Assembly (NCBI RefSeq): GCF_026339995.1
Contig: NZ_JAPEPT010000007.1
Location: forward strand, 1-64,000
Direction of reading: 5' to 3'
DNA from: Streptomyces sp. NBC_01481
Lineage (GTDB): Bacteria; Actinomycetota; Actinomycetes; Streptomycetales; Streptomycetaceae
Length of the DNA: 64,000 nt
Below the pieces are notes generated by a model. It was not told the DNA's origin and made no database searches. It saw only the letters and a program-made list of their open reading frames with translations. Of the stretch, positions 51,005 to 60,945 are shown in pieces (position 1 is the stretch's first letter; the number at the start of each line of letters is the position of its first letter). Made by a program: the position numbers and the translations under genes.

Positions 51005-52360
51005 TTGATATCTGCGGTAACGCGAGAGCGAATAGAGGGCAGCCTTCGGTTGGCTGCATGGCGTCAACCACGCGTCATGCTGTGGGGCGCGGTGACTGTG
51101 GTGGGCCTGGGATTCCTCGTTGCACTGGAGATCGCCGCGCGTCGGTACGGCGAGCGGGGGCCGATCACCGACCAGGCGCGAGAGGTGATATTCGCCCCCA
51201 AATCGGGCACGGTGTTGTACGTCAGTATGGCGCTGATGATGGTGGTGCTCACCTGGCGGCAGCGGTTCATCGCAGTCGGCGCCGCGATCGGAATCGATGT
51301 CGTCTTCTGGCTCGTGAGGAGAGCCGTCGACGCCGAGATGATGTACGGCAACGGCGCGTTGTGGGTGACTTTGGCCTGTGCCGTCATCGCCCTCACGCGC
51401 CGCACCGGCCGGGACCGCGTCCTGCTGCTGAAAGGCGTCGGACTGGCCCTGCTGCTGGTGGCCGGCCGCAAGACCGGCTACACCTGGCTGCTGATCACGT
51501 CGAAGACCCGCCCGGCGGTGCTCGACCAGTACGTGGCAGCCGCCGATCACGCGTTGGGCAATCCGTCGTGGCTGGTAGGCCGGATTGTCGCGGCCACCGG
51601 CACGGTCGGCGCCCAGGTTCTCAACTGGGTCTACGTTCAGCTCGCGGTGGGCGCCGTCGTCGTCGCGGTGTACCAGCTGCGCAACGTGGCGGTCGAGCGC
51701 CGCTTCCCGGGCCATCACCTGGTGAGCACCTTTCTGGTCATCGGCCTGCTCGGGCCGGGCATCTACATGATCTACCCGGTGGTCGGACCGATCTTCGCCT
51801 ACGGTGCCGACGGGGGGCACTGGGCGGTGGCCAACCTGTGGCCGGACACGCCGCCGCCTGTCGGTACCCCACACCCGATGCCCTTCGACGAGATCACCCC
51901 GCGCAATTGCATGCCCAGTCTGCACACGGCGTGGGCTACCGCGATCTTCATTCATTCCCGCAAGGGCCCGCGGGCGCTGCGATTCGCAGGCACGTTCTGG
52001 CTGATCGCCACGCTCGGCGCAACGCTGGGCTTCGGCTACCACTACGGCGCGGACATCATCGCCGGTGTGGTGTTCACGCTCACGATCGAGACGGCGCTGC
52101 GCTCGCGAGACCGCGGCTGGGACCGGACGGGAATCCAGCTGGTCGTCTACGGTGCCGTGGTCTTCGCTGCGCTCTTGGCGTCGTATCGCTATCTGTCGAT
52201 GGAGATGGCCGAATATCCGTGGGTGTTCGGGCCGCTGCTCATTCTGGCGATGACCTCAGTGGTCTACGGCTACGTACGGACCACCAAGCTGTGGGATCGG
52301 CAGGCGGCGTCGGCGCATGTGCCGGAACCGCGACGCGAACCGCAGCCCGAGCTGGTTTGA
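51005..52360 (+). CDS. PAP2-superfamily membrane protein (inositolphosphotransferase-like)
   Basis: The product has up to 451 residues; the true start is uncertain (TTG 51005 is the first in frame, without a clear ribosome site). About ten hydrophobic helices. The PAP2_3 catalytic motifs are near the end: CMPSLHTAWATA (about 300-312) and GFGYHYGADIIAGV (about 345-358), giving the two catalytic histidines and an Asp. Related proteins transfer phospho-inositol or dephosphorylate lipids on the outer face of the membrane. TAGCAT at 50950-50955 is a promoter candidate. The upstream DNA is notably AT-richer than the surroundings. Confidence 0.8.
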   Translation: MISAVTRERIEGSLRLAAWRQPRVMLWGAVTVVGLGFLVALEIAARRYGERGPITDQAREVIFAPKSGTVLYVSMALMMVVLTWRQRFIAVGAAIGIDVVFWLVRRAVDAEMMYGNGALWVTLACAVIALTRRTGRDRVLLLKGVGLALLLVAGRKTGYTWLLITSKTRPAVLDQYVAAADHALGNPSWLVGRIVAATGTVGAQVLNWVYVQLAVGAVVVAVYQLRNVAVERRFPGHHLVSTFLVIGLLGPGIYMIYPVVGPIFAYGADGGHWAVANLWPDTPPPVGTPHPMPFDEITPRNCMPSLHTAWATAIFIHSRKGPRALRFAGTFWLIATLGATLGFGYHYGADIIAGVVFTLTIETALRSRDRGWDRTGIQLVVYGAVVFAALLASYRYLSMEMAEYPWVFGPLLILAMTSVVYGYVRTTKLWDRQAASAHVPEPRREPQPELV

Positions 52361-52656
52361 GTCATGTGGCCGGTCGAGATTGCCGGTCGGCGTAACCGAG
52401 AAGTGTCGCCGTCAGGGCCGTGATCCGCGAGCTGAGGGCGCTCTTCAGGTGATCGCCGTCTCAGATAGTAGGAAGTCCGACTAACTGTGGAGACAGAAGC
52501 GCGTACCTGTCCTAGCTTTGTAGAAGCCGAACGTCTCGCTCGATCCAGCGAATGGCGGTCGTGAGCACGTGCCCCCAAGCAGGCAACCCCTGCGGCACCG
52601 CTCCCCGCCCCTTCCGGCGCCTCGAATCAAAGTGTGATTCCAAGGAGTCGATCACC

Positions 52657-52785
52657 ATGCCCGCTGAGACCGCACGCCGCGTCCGCCGTTCCTCCCGTAC
52701 GAGCGAGTCCGACCGCAAGAATGCCGCCGCCGCCCTGCAGCGAGCCCTCGACCGCAGGGACAACGGCGGCTCCACCGGCCACTAG
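52657..52785 (+). CDS. Small basic protein, 42 residues
   Basis: ATG 52657 follows AAGGAG (52642-52647). The product, MPAETARRVRRSSRTSESDR..., is Arg/Ser-rich at the start and continues KNAAAALQRALDRRDNGG. No domain recognised. The ideal ribosome site and codon bias support a real gene. The 296 bases before it hold only a possible promoter (TAGCTT at 52513 and TAGAAG at 52521). It converges on the phosphatase gene. Confidence 0.6.
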   Translation: MPAETARRVRRSSRTSESDRKNAAAALQRALDRRDNGGSTGH

Positions 52786-52812
52786 AAAAGCCGTCGGTCC
52801 ACTAAAGCGCCG

Positions 52813-54411
52813 TCAGCTCGAGGACCGCTTGACCTCGAAGTAGTCGATGCGCTTGCCGCTCTCGGCGAGCGCGGAGACCTTCAGCACCGGCGCCGTACCG
52901 GACTCCGCCTCCACCGCGAGGAAGGAGAAGCCGGTGTAGCGCACCCGCGACCACTCCACCGTGTCCGGGTCCGGCAGCCGCAGCTTGGTCCAGTGGAAGG
53001 TCAGGATGGTGTCGTGGTCATGGACATTGCCCTCGTAGCTGTCCTTGACCCCTAGCCCGAAGCTGTAGAGCTCCTTGCCGGCGCCGCCCGCCGTGACGTA
53101 CACGATGCCGTCCCGCGTCGGGTCGGTCGACGCCCCGACAGGCACCGGCTTGCCGACCTCGCCGCCCTTGATCGCGTCCGTCCGCTCGTAGACGTGGTTG
53201 TGGCCGTTGATCACCAGATCGACCTGGTGCTTGGTCAGCAGCGGCAGCCAGGCGTCGCGCACCCCGCCGTCGGAGGCGTGGGTCGACGTCGAGTACATGC
53301 AGTGGTGGAAGAAGACCACCACGAAGTCGATCCCCGGCTGCGCCCGCAGTTCGGCCAGGCGCTTGTCGAGCCAGGCCGTCTGCTTTCCTTCTGTGTAGCC
53401 CTTGTTGGCGGGAATCTCGTACGAGACGTCATTGGCGTCCAGCGCCACGACGCCGACGTTCCCGTACACGAACGAGTAGATGCCGGGCGCGTTCGCCGGA
53501 TCCGGTCCGTTCTCGGGCATCGACCAGCGGGCCGATTGTCCGCCGTAGCCGTTCGGCGAGTACCACGCCTCCATGTCGTGGTTGCCGGTGGTCACCATCC
53601 ACGGCACCCGCGAGGCCACGCTGTCGGTCTGCGCCAGGAACTGGTCCCACACCCGCGCGTCGTAGGTGTCGGACTCCTTGCCCTGCCCGCTGCTGTCCGC
53701 GTAGCAGATGTCGCCCGCGTGCAGATGGAAGGACGGGTTCTGACCGAGGATCAACTGGTCGTTGGCGAGCGCGTGATAGCTCACGCCCTGGTCGCCGAAG
53801 GCCGTGAAGACGAACTTCTCGGGGGATGCCGGAGCCGTGCGGAAGGACCCGATGGTGGACATGCGCTCGGGCGTCGTCGGGTCGAAGCCGTCGTGCCCGA
53901 TCCCGTAGTAGTACGTCGTCCCCGCCTTCAGCCCGTCCAGGCCGACATGCAGGTAGTACTGATCGACCGCGGGCAGCTTGCTGGAGAGCGACGGCGTGTG
54001 CAGGGCGCGCACCTCGGCCTCGATCTTGCGGCTCAGCTCCCAGGGGGTGACACCGACCCGCAGATACGGGTTCTTCACCGCGAAGGGCACCTGCCACGAG
54101 ATCCGCATCTGGGTCTTCGGGTCGGCGCCGAAGGCGAGATGCCGTCCGAAGGGGGCGACCACCGAACCGTCCACGTGCGCGGTCGCCGGGGCCGATGCGA
54201 GCTCGGGCGACGCCGCGCTCGCGGTGGACGAGCGCCCCAGCAGCAGTCCGGCGCCGCCCGCCACGCCGGCCGCGAGCCCGCCGGCCAGCGCGCCGCGCCG
54301 GGACAGCTTGGGGCGGGCGTGCCGGGCGCGCAGGTACTCGTGCTGCTCCGGCATGCTCATCCGGCGGGCCAGCTGCTCGGGAATCCCGACGTGGGGGGTG
54401 TCCTCAGTCAT
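52813..54411 (-). CDS. Tat-exported purple acid phosphatase-like metallophosphoesterase
   Basis: The 532-residue protein starts at ATG 54411. A 36-residue polar leader precedes the Tat motif KLSRRGALAGGLAAGVAGGA and an Ala-Ser cleavage zone. An N-terminal fibronectin-like domain (about 75-205) precedes the dinuclear-metal phosphatase domain (about 210-450), with motifs FGDQG, GDICYAD, GNHDME, FFHHCMYS and NGHNHVYER, so all metal ligands are present. A C-terminal PAP domain follows (about 455-525). It would release phosphate from esters outside the cell. Confidence 0.93.
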   Translation of the reverse strand: MTEDTPHVGIPEQLARRMSMPEQHEYLRARHARPKLSRRGALAGGLAAGVAGGAGLLLGRSSTASAASPELASAPATAHVDGSVVAPFGRHLAFGADPKTQMRISWQVPFAVKNPYLRVGVTPWELSRKIEAEVRALHTPSLSSKLPAVDQYYLHVGLDGLKAGTTYYYGIGHDGFDPTTPERMSTIGSFRTAPASPEKFVFTAFGDQGVSYHALANDQLILGQNPSFHLHAGDICYADSSGQGKESDTYDARVWDQFLAQTDSVASRVPWMVTTGNHDMEAWYSPNGYGGQSARWSMPENGPDPANAPGIYSFVYGNVGVVALDANDVSYEIPANKGYTEGKQTAWLDKRLAELRAQPGIDFVVVFFHHCMYSTSTHASDGGVRDAWLPLLTKHQVDLVINGHNHVYERTDAIKGGEVGKPVPVGASTDPTRDGIVYVTAGGAGKELYSFGLGVKDSYEGNVHDHDTILTFHWTKLRLPDPDTVEWSRVRYTGFSFLAVEAESGTAPVLKVSALAESGKRIDYFEVKRSSS

Positions 54412-54559
54412 GGCCGAAAACTTGCCAGTAACTTACGACTCCCCGCCAGACGCCGGATGAACGAAAGTCAAACCGGAGCTGGTTGATCCGTGGAGCCCGG
54501 GTCGTCCAGATGGTGGACATCAAGTGTCATTGGATGGGACGCGGAGTTAGGGTGCCGAC

Positions 54560-55603
<1,044 letters not shown>

Positions 55604-55618
55604 CCCGACGCTTCCACC

Positions 55619-55651
55619 AAGCCGCCGGGTCGCAACCGCACCCGGCGGCTT
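55619..55651 (+). terminator. leuB terminator
   Basis: A perfect 12-bp stem (55619-55630 with 55640-55651, AAGCCGCCGGGT against ACCCGGCGGCTT) closes on a 9-base loop, 15 bases after the stop. Confidence 0.85.
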
Positions 55652-55704
55652 CTCCTGTGCGGCCTCCGGGTGCCACCATTCATCCCTGGACCGCATTCAC
55701 CCCG

Positions 55705-55734
55705 TTTCGTGCACGGTGCCCCGCGGGCGATAAT
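55705..55734 (+). promoter_or_regulatory. Probable ilvE promoter
   Basis: GATAAT (55729-55734) is a good -10 box, with TTCGTG (55706-55711) 17 bases upstream as -35. It would start transcription near 55741, leaving a leader of about 93 bases before the ilvE ATG. Confidence 0.55.
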
Positions 55735-55833
55735 CGAACGCGGGCCGCGGCATGCGGGAAAGCTCGGACGTCCTAGCAGTCGCAGCGGCGTGAGCGCGGT
55801 CCGTCACAACAACCGGTGAAGGACACTGCACTC

Positions 55834-56922
55834 ATGACGACGCCCACGATCGAGCTCAAGCCCTCCTCGCACCCGCTGTCCGACGCGGAGCGCGAGGCGA
55901 TGCTGGTCAACCCCGGATTCGGCCGCCACTTCACCGACCACATGGTGACGATCAAGTGGACGGAGGGGCGTGGCTGGCACGACGCACAGCTCGTCCCGTA
56001 CGCGCCGCTGTCGATCGATCCGGCCAATATGACGCTGCACTACGCGCAGGAGATCTTCGAGGGCCTCAAGGCCTACCGCCGCCCCGACGGCTCCGTCGTG
56101 ACCTTCCGCCCGGAGGCCAACGCCGAGCGCTTCCAGCGGTCGGCCCGCCGCCTGGCGATGCCGGAGCTGCCGGTCGAGACCTTCATCGAGGCCTGTGACG
56201 CGCTGGTCCGGCAGGACAGCGCCTGGGTGCCCGCGCACGGCGGCGAGGAGTCGCTGTACCTGCGCCCGTTCATGATCGCGACCGAGGTCGGCCTGGGCGT
56301 GCGCCCGGCCAACGAGTACCTCTTCATCGTCATCGCATCGCCCGCCGGCGCCTACTTCCCCGGCGGCGTCAAGCCGGTCTCCATCTGGCTGTCCGAGGAC
56401 CGCGTGCGCGCCGTCCCCGGCGGCATGGGCGACGCCAAGACCGGCGGCAACTACGCCGCGTCCCTGCTCGCCCAGGCCGAGGCCGCCGCGAAGGGCTGCG
56501 ACCAGGTCGCCTACCTCGACGCCGTGGAGCACAAGTGGGTCGAGGAACTGGGCGGCATGAACCTGTACTTCGTGTACGGGAACCGCATCGTGACCCCCGA
56601 GCTCACCGGCTCGCTGCTCGCCGGCATCACCCGTGACTCGCTTCTGCAGCTCGCCAAGGATCTCGGTTACAAGTCCGAGGAGGGCCGCGTCTCCATCGAC
56701 CAGTGGAAGGCCGACACCGAGAACGGCACGCTCACCGAGGTCTTCGCCTGCGGCACGGCCGCGGTCATCACCCCGGTCGGCCTGGTCAAGTCCGCGAGCG
56801 GCGAGTGGAAGCAGTCCGGCGGGCAGCCGGGCGAGGTCACGCTGAAGCTGCGCAAGGCGCTGCTGGACATCCAGACGGGCAAGGCGGAGGACATCCACGG
56901 CTGGACCCACCAGCTGGGCTGA
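55834..56922 (+). CDS. ilvE: Branched-chain amino acid aminotransferase
   Basis: The 362-residue fold-type IV PLP enzyme transfers amino groups to the keto acids of Val, Leu and Ile, the last step of the pathway. ATG 55834 follows GAAGGA. The PLP lysine is K202 in DAKTGGNYAASL, AQEIFEGLKAYRRPDG (about 71-86) lines the active site, and EELGGMNLYFV and FACGTAAVITPVG are the usual later strands. It stands alone between the leuB terminator and its own. Confidence 0.96.
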   Translation: MTTPTIELKPSSHPLSDAEREAMLVNPGFGRHFTDHMVTIKWTEGRGWHDAQLVPYAPLSIDPANMTLHYAQEIFEGLKAYRRPDGSVVTFRPEANAERFQRSARRLAMPELPVETFIEACDALVRQDSAWVPAHGGEESLYLRPFMIATEVGLGVRPANEYLFIVIASPAGAYFPGGVKPVSIWLSEDRVRAVPGGMGDAKTGGNYAASLLAQAEAAAKGCDQVAYLDAVEHKWVEELGGMNLYFVYGNRIVTPELTGSLLAGITRDSLLQLAKDLGYKSEEGRVSIDQWKADTENGTLTEVFACGTAAVITPVGLVKSASGEWKQSGGQPGEVTLKLRKALLDIQTGKAEDIHGWTHQLG

Positions 56923-56943
56923 CGCCGGCTTGTGCGGTACGTA

Positions 56944-56984
56944 CGAAGGCCCGCCCCCGGGTTCGAACCGGTGGCGGGCCTTCG
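56944..56984. terminator. Terminator between ilvE and the permease gene
   Basis: CGAAGGCCCGCC (56944-56955) and GGCGGGCCTTCG (56973-56984) are perfectly complementary, with an inner CCGG/CCGG pairing. It lies between convergent genes and can act both ways. Confidence 0.85.
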
Positions 56985-57005
56985 TGGTCCCGGGGGCCGC
57001 CGCCG

Positions 57006-58436
57006 TCAGGCGGACGCCTCGACCGTGGACGGTTCCGGCGCGGCGACTGCGGCCGTAACCGGAGCCCGCAGGGTCAGCAGCAGGTAGGTCAGTCCGCCGA
57101 CCAGGCCCGAGAGGATGAAGCTGCAGTCCACTCCGCCGGTCAGGGCGAGCAGCGGGCCTTCGTAGACGGTCGTGGAGACCGCGGCCAGGCCGACCGCCGC
57201 GCCCAGGGCCCAGGAGGCCGTGGCGCTGATGTTCCAGCCCGCGCGGTACCAGTAGATGCCGCCCCGGGCGCGGCGGTTGAAGACCTGCAGGGCGTCGGGG
57301 TCGTACCGGCCGCCGCAGCGCACGTATCCGATCAGCGTGATGACCGCCCAGGGGGTGCCGATGGCGGTCAGCAGCAGGACGAACGATGTCATGGCCGACT
57401 GAACGTCCCAGGCGAACGAGCCGAGGAACACGAAGGTGGTCGCGACGACGGCGGCCATCACCGTGGCCCTGGTGCGCGTGGCCTTCGGCAGGATCGCGTC
57501 CAGGTCGAGGCCCATCGAGTACAGCATCAGACCGGCGTTGCCGACGGAGCCCGCCGAGGCCGCGAGAAGCAGCGGCGCCAGGTACCAGAAGGGCGCGGCG
57601 TCGACGAGCGGCCCGGCGTACTCGAGACCTGCGCGGGCGGCGAGCGCCGTGTACGTACCGAACAGCTGCGGTACCAGCAGGCCCAGCAGGAGGCCGAGAC
57701 AGCTCGCCCAATACACCGTGCGGGTGCTGTGGCGGCGCGGTGAGATGTAGCGCGTGTAGTCGCCGAGCAGCGTGATGAAGGCGACCGGGCCGCTGAGCCC
57801 GGCGGCGACGGCCGCGAGCAGCCAGGTGGGCCAGAAGGAGCCGAGCAGATACGGGGTGTCGGGCGGCGCGGCCGTGATGAAGTCGCCCGCGTAGGCGAAG
57901 ACTCCGAGCAGCAGGAGGGCGACCATGCCGATGGAGAGCACCTTGCTGAGGCGGAGCAGCAGCCGGTAGCCGTAGATCGCGGCGACGACGGTGCAGCCCG
58001 CGAGCAGCGTGTACATCAGGGCGCGGGTCGCTCCGCCCTCGGGCAGGCCGATCAGCCGGGACAGGGTGCCGACCATGACGTCGCCGCCGATCCACAGCGT
58101 CAGGGCCGTGTACCCGAGCGAGAGCAGCAGACCGACGACCGAGCCGACGAGCCGGCCGCGTACGCCGAACTGGGCGCCGCTGGACGTGGAGAGGTTGGTC
58201 GCCGTGCGCAGGGAGATCAGGGCGAGCGGCGCTGTGACGAGGATGCCGGCCAGCGTGCCGATGACGATCGCGGTCACCGACGGCCACAGGCCGAGCCCGA
58301 ATGACGGCGGCAGCCAGCCGAAGACGATGACGCCCAGGCAGAGGTTGGAGCCCAGAAGGATCGACACGAGGTCGCGGGGCCCACTTGTGCGCTCTTCGTC
58401 GGGGATCGTGTCGACTCCGCGCTGTTCTATCGGCAT
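57006..58436 (-). CDS. NCS1-family permease (purine/cytosine/allantoin type)
   Basis: The 476-residue membrane protein starts at ATG 58436 (MPIEQRGVDTIPDEERTSG); the longer open frame upstream is not coding. Twelve hydrophobic helices. NCS1 hallmarks include LGSNLCLGVIVFGWLPPSFG in helix 1, SSGAQFGVRGRLVGS and GDYTRYISPRRHS. The family imports nucleobases or related ureides with sodium or protons. It is divergent from the urease-like genes 130 bases away, so it may import a nitrogen source whose breakdown yields urea; the substrate is inferred. Confidence 0.9.
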   Translation of the reverse strand: MPIEQRGVDTIPDEERTSGPRDLVSILLGSNLCLGVIVFGWLPPSFGLGLWPSVTAIVIGTLAGILVTAPLALISLRTATNLSTSSGAQFGVRGRLVGSVVGLLLSLGYTALTLWIGGDVMVGTLSRLIGLPEGGATRALMYTLLAGCTVVAAIYGYRLLLRLSKVLSIGMVALLLLGVFAYAGDFITAAPPDTPYLLGSFWPTWLLAAVAAGLSGPVAFITLLGDYTRYISPRRHSTRTVYWASCLGLLLGLLVPQLFGTYTALAARAGLEYAGPLVDAAPFWYLAPLLLAASAGSVGNAGLMLYSMGLDLDAILPKATRTRATVMAAVVATTFVFLGSFAWDVQSAMTSFVLLLTAIGTPWAVITLIGYVRCGGRYDPDALQVFNRRARGGIYWYRAGWNISATASWALGAAVGLAAVSTTVYEGPLLALTGGVDCSFILSGLVGGLTYLLLTLRAPVTAAVAAPEPSTVEASA

Positions 58437-58566
58437 GGGGGACTCCCTGCTCGGTCGGCGACTGTTTGAGTGACGCTCAATGTGACTGAGGCAATGGTGG
58501 TACGTCAATGCTTCCGTGAAAGGAAACTCGCCGTTAGAGTGTCGTTCGAACTGGAGGTGTGGTGAC

Positions 58567-59253
58567 GTGCGACTGACCCCGACCGAGCGGGACCGGCTGC
58601 TGATCTTCGGCGCCGCCGAACTTGCGCGGGCCCGCCGGGCCCGCGGCCTGAGGCTCAATGTCCCCGAGGCCACCGCGCTCATCGCGGACACCGTCTGCGA
58701 GGCGGCGCGCGACGGACGCAGGCTCGCCGAGGCGATCGAGGCCGCGCGCGGCGTGCTGGGCCCCGACGACGTTCTTCCCGGTGTGGCGGACGTGGTCACC
58801 GAGGTCCATGTGGAGGCCGTCTTCGACGACGGATCACGGCTCGCCGTGGTCTCCGACCCCATCGGCGGCGCCGGTCTGGGAGCCGGCGCACCCGGCGCCC
58901 TCCTACCCGGCCCCGCGGACGCCGAGCCCGAGCCCGCACTGCGGCTCACCGTGCGCAACACCGCGGCCGTCCCCGTCAGCGTCACCTCGCATTTCCACTT
59001 CTTCGAGGCCAACCCCCGGCTCCACTTCGACCGGGCCGCGGCCTACGGCATGCGCCTGTGCGCTCCCGCCGGATCCTCCGTCCGCTTCGACCCGGGCGGC
59101 GAGGCCGAGGTCGGCCTGCTGCCCATCGGCGGTGACCGGATCGCGATCGGCTTCGCCGGACTGGTCGACGGCCCGCTGGACGGGCCGGGCGCGAAGGAAG
59201 ACGCCCTGCGACGCGCGGCGGCATGCGGCTACCTGGGCGCGGAGGGCACCTGA
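58567..59253 (+). CDS. ureAB: Urease gamma-beta fusion subunit
   Basis: The 228-residue protein starts at GTG 58567, ten bases after GGAGG. Residues 1-100 are the gamma subunit (MRLTPTERDRLLIFGAAELA, LNVPEATALIADTVCEAARD). Residues about 112-225 are the beta subunit (RLTVRNTAAVPVSVTSHFHF, FEANPRLHFDR, GFAGLVDGPLDGPG). A short Gly/Ala/Pro linker joins them. Fused gamma-beta urease subunits are known in some bacteria. It overlaps ureC by one base (TGATG), so translation is coupled. No ureD, E, F or G is seen in the window. Confidence 0.9.
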   Translation: MRLTPTERDRLLIFGAAELARARRARGLRLNVPEATALIADTVCEAARDGRRLAEAIEAARGVLGPDDVLPGVADVVTEVHVEAVFDDGSRLAVVSDPIGGAGLGAGAPGALLPGPADAEPEPALRLTVRNTAAVPVSVTSHFHFFEANPRLHFDRAAAYGMRLCAPAGSSVRFDPGGEAEVGLLPIGGDRIAIGFAGLVDGPLDGPGAKEDALRRAAACGYLGAEGT

Positions 59254-60935
59254 TGGACCCGTACGAGTACGCATCCGTGCACGGCCCCCGCGCCGGGGAC
59301 CGCGTCGTCCTGGGCGACAGCGGACTCGTCGTCCGCGTCGAGTCGGACGCCCAGAAGCACGGCGACGAATTCCTCGCCGGTTTCGGCAAGACCGCGCGCG
59401 ACGGACTGCACCTCAAGGCCGCGGCCGTCCAGGAGACCTGCGATGTCGTGATCAGCAACGTGCTGGTCATCGACGCCGTGCAGGGCATCCGCAAGGTGTC
59501 CGTCGGCATCCGCGAGGGCCGTATCGCGGCCATCGGGCGGGCCGGGAACCCCGACACCCTCGACGGCGTCGACGTCGTCGTCGGCACGGGCACCTCGATC
59601 GTCCCCGGCGAGGGCATGATCGCCACGGCCGGTGCCGTCGACACCCATGTCCATCTGCTCTCGCCGCGGATCATGGAGGCTTCGCTCGCCTCCGGCGTCA
59701 CCACCGTCATCGGCCAGGAGTTCGGGCCGGTCTGGGGCGTCGGCGTCAACTCGCCGTGGGCCCTGCGGCACGCCTTCAACGCCTTCGACGCCTGGCCCGT
59801 CAACATCGGCTTCCTCGCCCGCGGTTCGTCCTCGAACGACGCGCCGCTCGTCGAGGCGCTCGCCGAGGGCGGCGCGTCCGGTTTCAAGGTCCACGAGGAC
59901 ATGGGCGCGCACACCCGCGCCCTCGACACCGCACTTCGGGTGGCCGAGGAGTACGACGTCCAGGTAGCCCTGCACAGCGACGGCCTGAACGAATGCCTGT
60001 CCGTCGAGGACACCCTGAAGGTCCTGGACGGCCGTACGATCCACGCCTTCCACATCGAGGGCTGCGGCGGCGGCCACGTACCGAACGTGCTCAAGATGGC
60101 CGGTGTGCCGAACGTCATCGGCTCCTCCACCAACCCGACCCTGCCCTTCGGCCGGGACGCGGTCGCCGAGCACTACGGGATGATCGTCTCCGTACACGAC
60201 CTCAAGACCGACCTTCCCGGCGACGCCGCCATGGCCCGCGACCGGATCCGGGCCGGGACGATGGGCGCGGAGGACGTACTGCACGACCTCGGCGCGATCG
60301 GTATCACCTCCTCGGACGCGCAGGGCATGGGGCGCGCGGGCGAGACCGTACGCCGCACCTTCGCGATGGCCGGGAAGATGAAGGCCGAGCTGGGCCCCAT
60401 GGAGGGCGACGGCGCCCACGACGACAACGCGCGCGTACTGCGCTACATGGCCAAGCTGACGATCAACCCCGCCATCGCGCACGGGCTCGCCCACGAGATC
60501 GGCTCCATCGAGGTCGGCAAACTCGCGGACATCGTGCTGTGGAAGCCGCAGTACTTCGGGGCGAAACCGCAGCTCGTACTGAAGTCGGGCTTCCCGGCCT
60601 ACGGGGTTACGGGCGACCCGAACGCCGCCACCGACACCTGTGAACCACTGGTCCTGGGGCCGCAGTTCGGGTCGTACGGAGCAACGGCCGCGGACATCTC
60701 GGTCGCCTTCGTCGCCGGGGCCGCGACCGAACTGGGCTCCGACATGATGCCGACGCGCCGCCGCCGGGTCGCGGTGCGCGGCACCCGCGGCATCGGCCCG
60801 GCCGACCTGCGGCTCAACTCCCGCACCGGCGACGTGGGGGTGGACGGCCGCACCGGCCTGGTCACGCTCGACGGCGAACCGCTGCGGTCCGAGCCCGCCG
60901 AATCGATCTCCCTCAACCGCCTCTACTTCCTGTAA
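59253..60935 (+). CDS. ureC: Urease alpha (catalytic) subunit, divergent type
   Basis: The 560-residue amidohydrolase would split urea to ammonia and carbamate at a dinickel site. Ligands by pattern: H132 and H134 (VDTHVHLLSPR), carbamylated K212 (GFKVHEDMG), H241 (VALHSDGLNE), H267 (AFHIEGCGGGH) and D355 (SSDAQGMGRAGE). The mobile flap, normally MVCHHL, aligns without gaps to VSVHDL: the Cys is Val314 and the second His is Asp316, while the catalytic His (H315) remains. The HEDW tryptophan is Met217. Metal site intact, flap changed; activity is uncertain. It is coupled to ureAB and lies 10 bases before agmatine deiminase. Confidence 0.88.
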   Translation: MDPYEYASVHGPRAGDRVVLGDSGLVVRVESDAQKHGDEFLAGFGKTARDGLHLKAAAVQETCDVVISNVLVIDAVQGIRKVSVGIREGRIAAIGRAGNPDTLDGVDVVVGTGTSIVPGEGMIATAGAVDTHVHLLSPRIMEASLASGVTTVIGQEFGPVWGVGVNSPWALRHAFNAFDAWPVNIGFLARGSSSNDAPLVEALAEGGASGFKVHEDMGAHTRALDTALRVAEEYDVQVALHSDGLNECLSVEDTLKVLDGRTIHAFHIEGCGGGHVPNVLKMAGVPNVIGSSTNPTLPFGRDAVAEHYGMIVSVHDLKTDLPGDAAMARDRIRAGTMGAEDVLHDLGAIGITSSDAQGMGRAGETVRRTFAMAGKMKAELGPMEGDGAHDDNARVLRYMAKLTINPAIAHGLAHEIGSIEVGKLADIVLWKPQYFGAKPQLVLKSGFPAYGVTGDPNAATDTCEPLVLGPQFGSYGATAADISVAFVAGAATELGSDMMPTRRRRVAVRGTRGIGPADLRLNSRTGDVGVDGRTGLVTLDGEPLRSEPAESISLNRLYFL

Positions 60936-60945
60936 GGGATCACCG

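Noticed and set aside
52462..52495. Palindromic AGTCCGACT within an AT-richer stretch before the 42-residue gene
   Set aside because: Only nine bases with no second copy nearby; I could not connect it with a known regulator, so it is not listed as an operator.
56944..56984. tRNA-like T-arm (GGGTTCGAACC) with an apparent acceptor stem
   Set aside because: The sequence is fully explained by a 12-bp terminator hairpin after ilvE; there is no D-arm, anticodon arm or CCA, and the length is too short for a tRNA.
57006..59012. 668-residue frame extending the NCS1 permease upstream across the urease gene
   Set aside because: The extra N-terminal part is antisense to ureAB and Arg/Ser/Ala-rich; homology to NCS1 permeases begins at ATG 58436.
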